Shown piece by piece: positions 6,507 to 7,742 of a stretch of 7,742 bases of DNA (the stretch's first letter is position 1; each line of letters begins with the position of its first letter). This DNA is from an uncultured Campylobacter sp. Its GTDB lineage: Bacteria > Campylobacterota > Campylobacteria > Campylobacterales > Campylobacteraceae. The notes beneath the pieces were generated by a model, which ran no database searches, had not been told where the DNA came from, and saw nothing but the letters and a program-made list of their open reading frames with translations. The stretch covers positions 1-7,742 of the forward strand of contig NZ_CALEDC010000442.1 in NCBI RefSeq assembly GCF_937949835.1, read 5' to 3'. The position numbers and the translations under genes are program-made.

Positions 6507-7742
6507 ATTTTATCTCTTAAGGCTTGGTGCGCGATATCGCGCCTATACTGCGCGCCGCTAAATTTTATATTTTCGCAAAGCGCGTAAGCCACATCGCGCG
6601 CCTGCTTTAGGCTCTGTGCGACGCCCACGCTTACCAAAACGCGCCCGCTGCTAGCGTAAATTTGACCCTCTCGCTCGCTCACGCCTGCATAGCAGATATG
6701 CGCTCCCGCGGGAATTTCGCCCGTCTTGATCGGCTCAGGCTGCGAAGAGCCATAAGGATAGCGCTCGCTAGCCATTACGACGCCCACCGCAAATCGCTCT
6801 TTTAAGCTTATGCTACTTAGCTTGCCTACGGCGGCGTTGTATAAAATTTCGCTCAAATTTCCGTCAATTAGCGGCATCAAAACCTCGCACTCCGGATCGC
6901 CGAAGCGGACGTTGTACTCCAGCACGTAAGGCTCGCCGCCCACGATCATAAGCCCCACGAACAGCACGCCGCAAAAGGGCGCGCCCTGCTGCCGCATCCC
7001 TTTTAGCGTGGGTGCGACGATCTCGCTCTGCACTCTTTTTATAAGCGCAGCATCTGCTAGCGGGCTGGGCGCATAAGCTCCCATGCCGCCGGTGTTCGGG
7101 CCCAGATCGCCGTCAAGCAATTTTTTGTGATCCTGCGCTACGGGCAGACTTACGAAATTCTCCCCGTCGCAGATCGCAAAAAAGCTCAGCTCGAAGCCCT
7201 CTAAAAACTCCTCCACGACGACGCGCTTGCCCGCTTCGCCGAAGCTTTCGCCGCTTAGCATATCCGCAGCGGCTTTTTTAGCTTCATCTTTGGAATTTGC
7301 GATGATGACGCCTTTGCCCGCGCACAAGCCGTCCGCTTTAACCACTACGCGGCCGTTTAGAGTATCGATAAATTTTGAAATTTCGGAGAGATCGTCGCTG
7401 CTTAGAAATTTTGCGGTTTTAATATGATTTCGCGCCAGAAAGTCCTTCATATAGGCTTTGGAGCCCTCAAGCTTCGCCGCAGTAGCGCTGGGACCGAATA
7501 TCGCGAGGCCTTGCGCTTTAAAAATATCCACGATGCCTTTTGTAAGCGGCTCTTCGGCGCCCACGACGGTAAGGGCTACGTCGTTGTTTTTAGCAAAAAG
7601 TGCGAGTTCATTAAAATCTTTTAAATCTAAATTTTTACCGAGCGCCTTTGTAGCGCCGTTTCCCGGAGCAAAATACAGATTTAAAACGTTTTTATCCTCG
7701 CGAAGTCTTAGCCCGATCGCGTATTCTCTACCACCGCCGCCG
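6503..7742 (-). CDS. purD: Phosphoribosylamine-glycine ligase (GAR synthetase), 5' end missing
   Basis: PurD joins glycine to 5-phosphoribosylamine using ATP, the second step of purine synthesis, in the cytoplasm. The frame stays open to the right edge. The visible 412 residues start at the GGGGREYAI loop (first full codon at 7741), so only about six to eight N-terminal residues are lost. A GTG at 7562-7564 is an internal Val, because the upstream frame clearly encodes PurD. Domains in order are the N-terminal domain with YFAPGNGAT (23-31), the ATP-grasp region with [13 protein letters not shown] (132-144) and [10 protein letters not shown] (214-223), the RFGDPE signature (279-284), and the C-terminal domain ending [11 protein letters not shown] (398-408). 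All landmark motifs are present, so it should be active. The stop overlaps the next gene's TTG. It is the most upstream gene seen. Confidence 0.95.
   Translation of the reverse strand, partial: GGGGREYAIGLRLREDKNVLNLYFAPGNGATKALGKNLDLKDFNELALFAKNNDVALTVVGAEEPLTKGIVDIFKAQGLAIFGPSATAAKLEGSKAYMKDFLARNHIKTAKFLSSDDLSEISKFIDTLNGRVVVKADGLCAGKGVIIANSKDEAKKAAADMLSGESFGEAGKRVVVEEFLEGFELSFFAICDGENFVSLPVAQDHKKLLDGDLGPNTGGMGAYAPSPLADAALIKRVQSEIVAPTLKGMRQQGAPFCGVLFVGLMIVGGEPYVLEYNVRFGDPECEVLMPLIDGNLSEILYNAAVGKLSSISLKERFAVGVVMASERYPYGSSQPEPIKTGEIPAGAHICYAGVSEREGQIYASSGRVLVSVGVAQSLKQARDVAYALCENIKFSGAQYRRDIAHQALRDKI
6504..6518 (-). promoter_or_regulatory. TTG start of the RDD gene, coupled to the purD stop
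   Basis: The start TTG (6504-6506) shares bases with the TGA stop of purD (6503-6505). AAGAG at 6514-6518 is a modest ribosome binding site seven bases upstream. The TAA two codons upstream in the same frame fixes the start. Confidence 0.7.

Larger units (their letters stand above)
131..7742 (-). other. Probable six-gene operon, purD to stress-type gene
   Basis: Six genes run in the same direction with almost no untranslated sequence between them. Going downstream, purD and the RDD gene overlap by 4 nt (TTGA), RDD and lptD by 14 nt, lptD and the phosphoribosyltransferase-like gene by 1 nt (TAATG), and that gene and pnp by 11 nt. The last gene follows pnp after a 21-nt gap. Such spacing usually means one transcript with coupled translation. 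The promoter must lie beyond the right edge or inside a coding region; I could not recognise one. That the genes are cotranscribed is inference from the layout. Confidence 0.75.

Noticed and set aside
7562..7564. GTG as the start of purD, giving a 353-residue protein
   Set aside because: The same frame stays open to the right edge and encodes GGGGREYAI and YFAPGNGAT, the conserved PurD N-terminus, so this GTG is an internal Val codon.
1..7742. CRISPR array, insertion sequence, tRNA or rRNA gene, or a new defence-type system
   Set aside because: No regularly spaced repeats, transposase motifs, cloverleaf-like stretch or unfamiliar gene cluster is visible; the window is filled by conserved housekeeping-type genes.

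Overview
The window looks like chromosomal DNA from a Campylobacter-type epsilonproteobacterium (Campylobacterota). The protein sequences point there: the LptD, RDD, PNPase and PurD sequences read like Campylobacter or Helicobacter homologues. So does the frequent AAATTTTA/TAAAATTT word. Base composition is near half G+C by eye, high for the genus, which would fit the oral, high-GC members such as the C. gracilis or C. rectus/showae type. The species is inference; the broad group is fairly safe.

All genes lie on the minus strand and read from the right edge to the left as one compact block: purD (5' end cut by the window edge), an RDD-family membrane protein, lptD, a phosphoribosyltransferase-like protein, pnp and a tandem universal-stress-type protein. 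Four of the five junctions overlap, by 4, 14, 1 and 11 nt. The only gap is 21 nt, between pnp and the stress-type gene. This argues for one polycistronic transcript with translational coupling. No promoter is visible inside the window. The left 130 bases hold no gene, but they contain three adjacent inverted repeats downstream of the last stop codon.

The functions are mixed housekeeping: purine synthesis (purD), lipopolysaccharide insertion into the outer membrane (lptD), RNA decay (pnp), and three less defined proteins. I see no mobile element, CRISPR array, RNA gene, pseudogene or defence-type cassette, and no clearly new system.

The points most worth a second look are: (1) the phosphoribosyltransferase-like protein, whose substrate loops seem to have lost their usual residues; (2) two consecutive genes, RDD and lptD, that start with TTG, each fixed by an in-frame stop two codons upstream; (3) the three-cysteine pattern of LptD; (4) the strong enrichment of one A/T octamer across several reading frames; and (5) the cluster of inverted repeats at the end of the operon.
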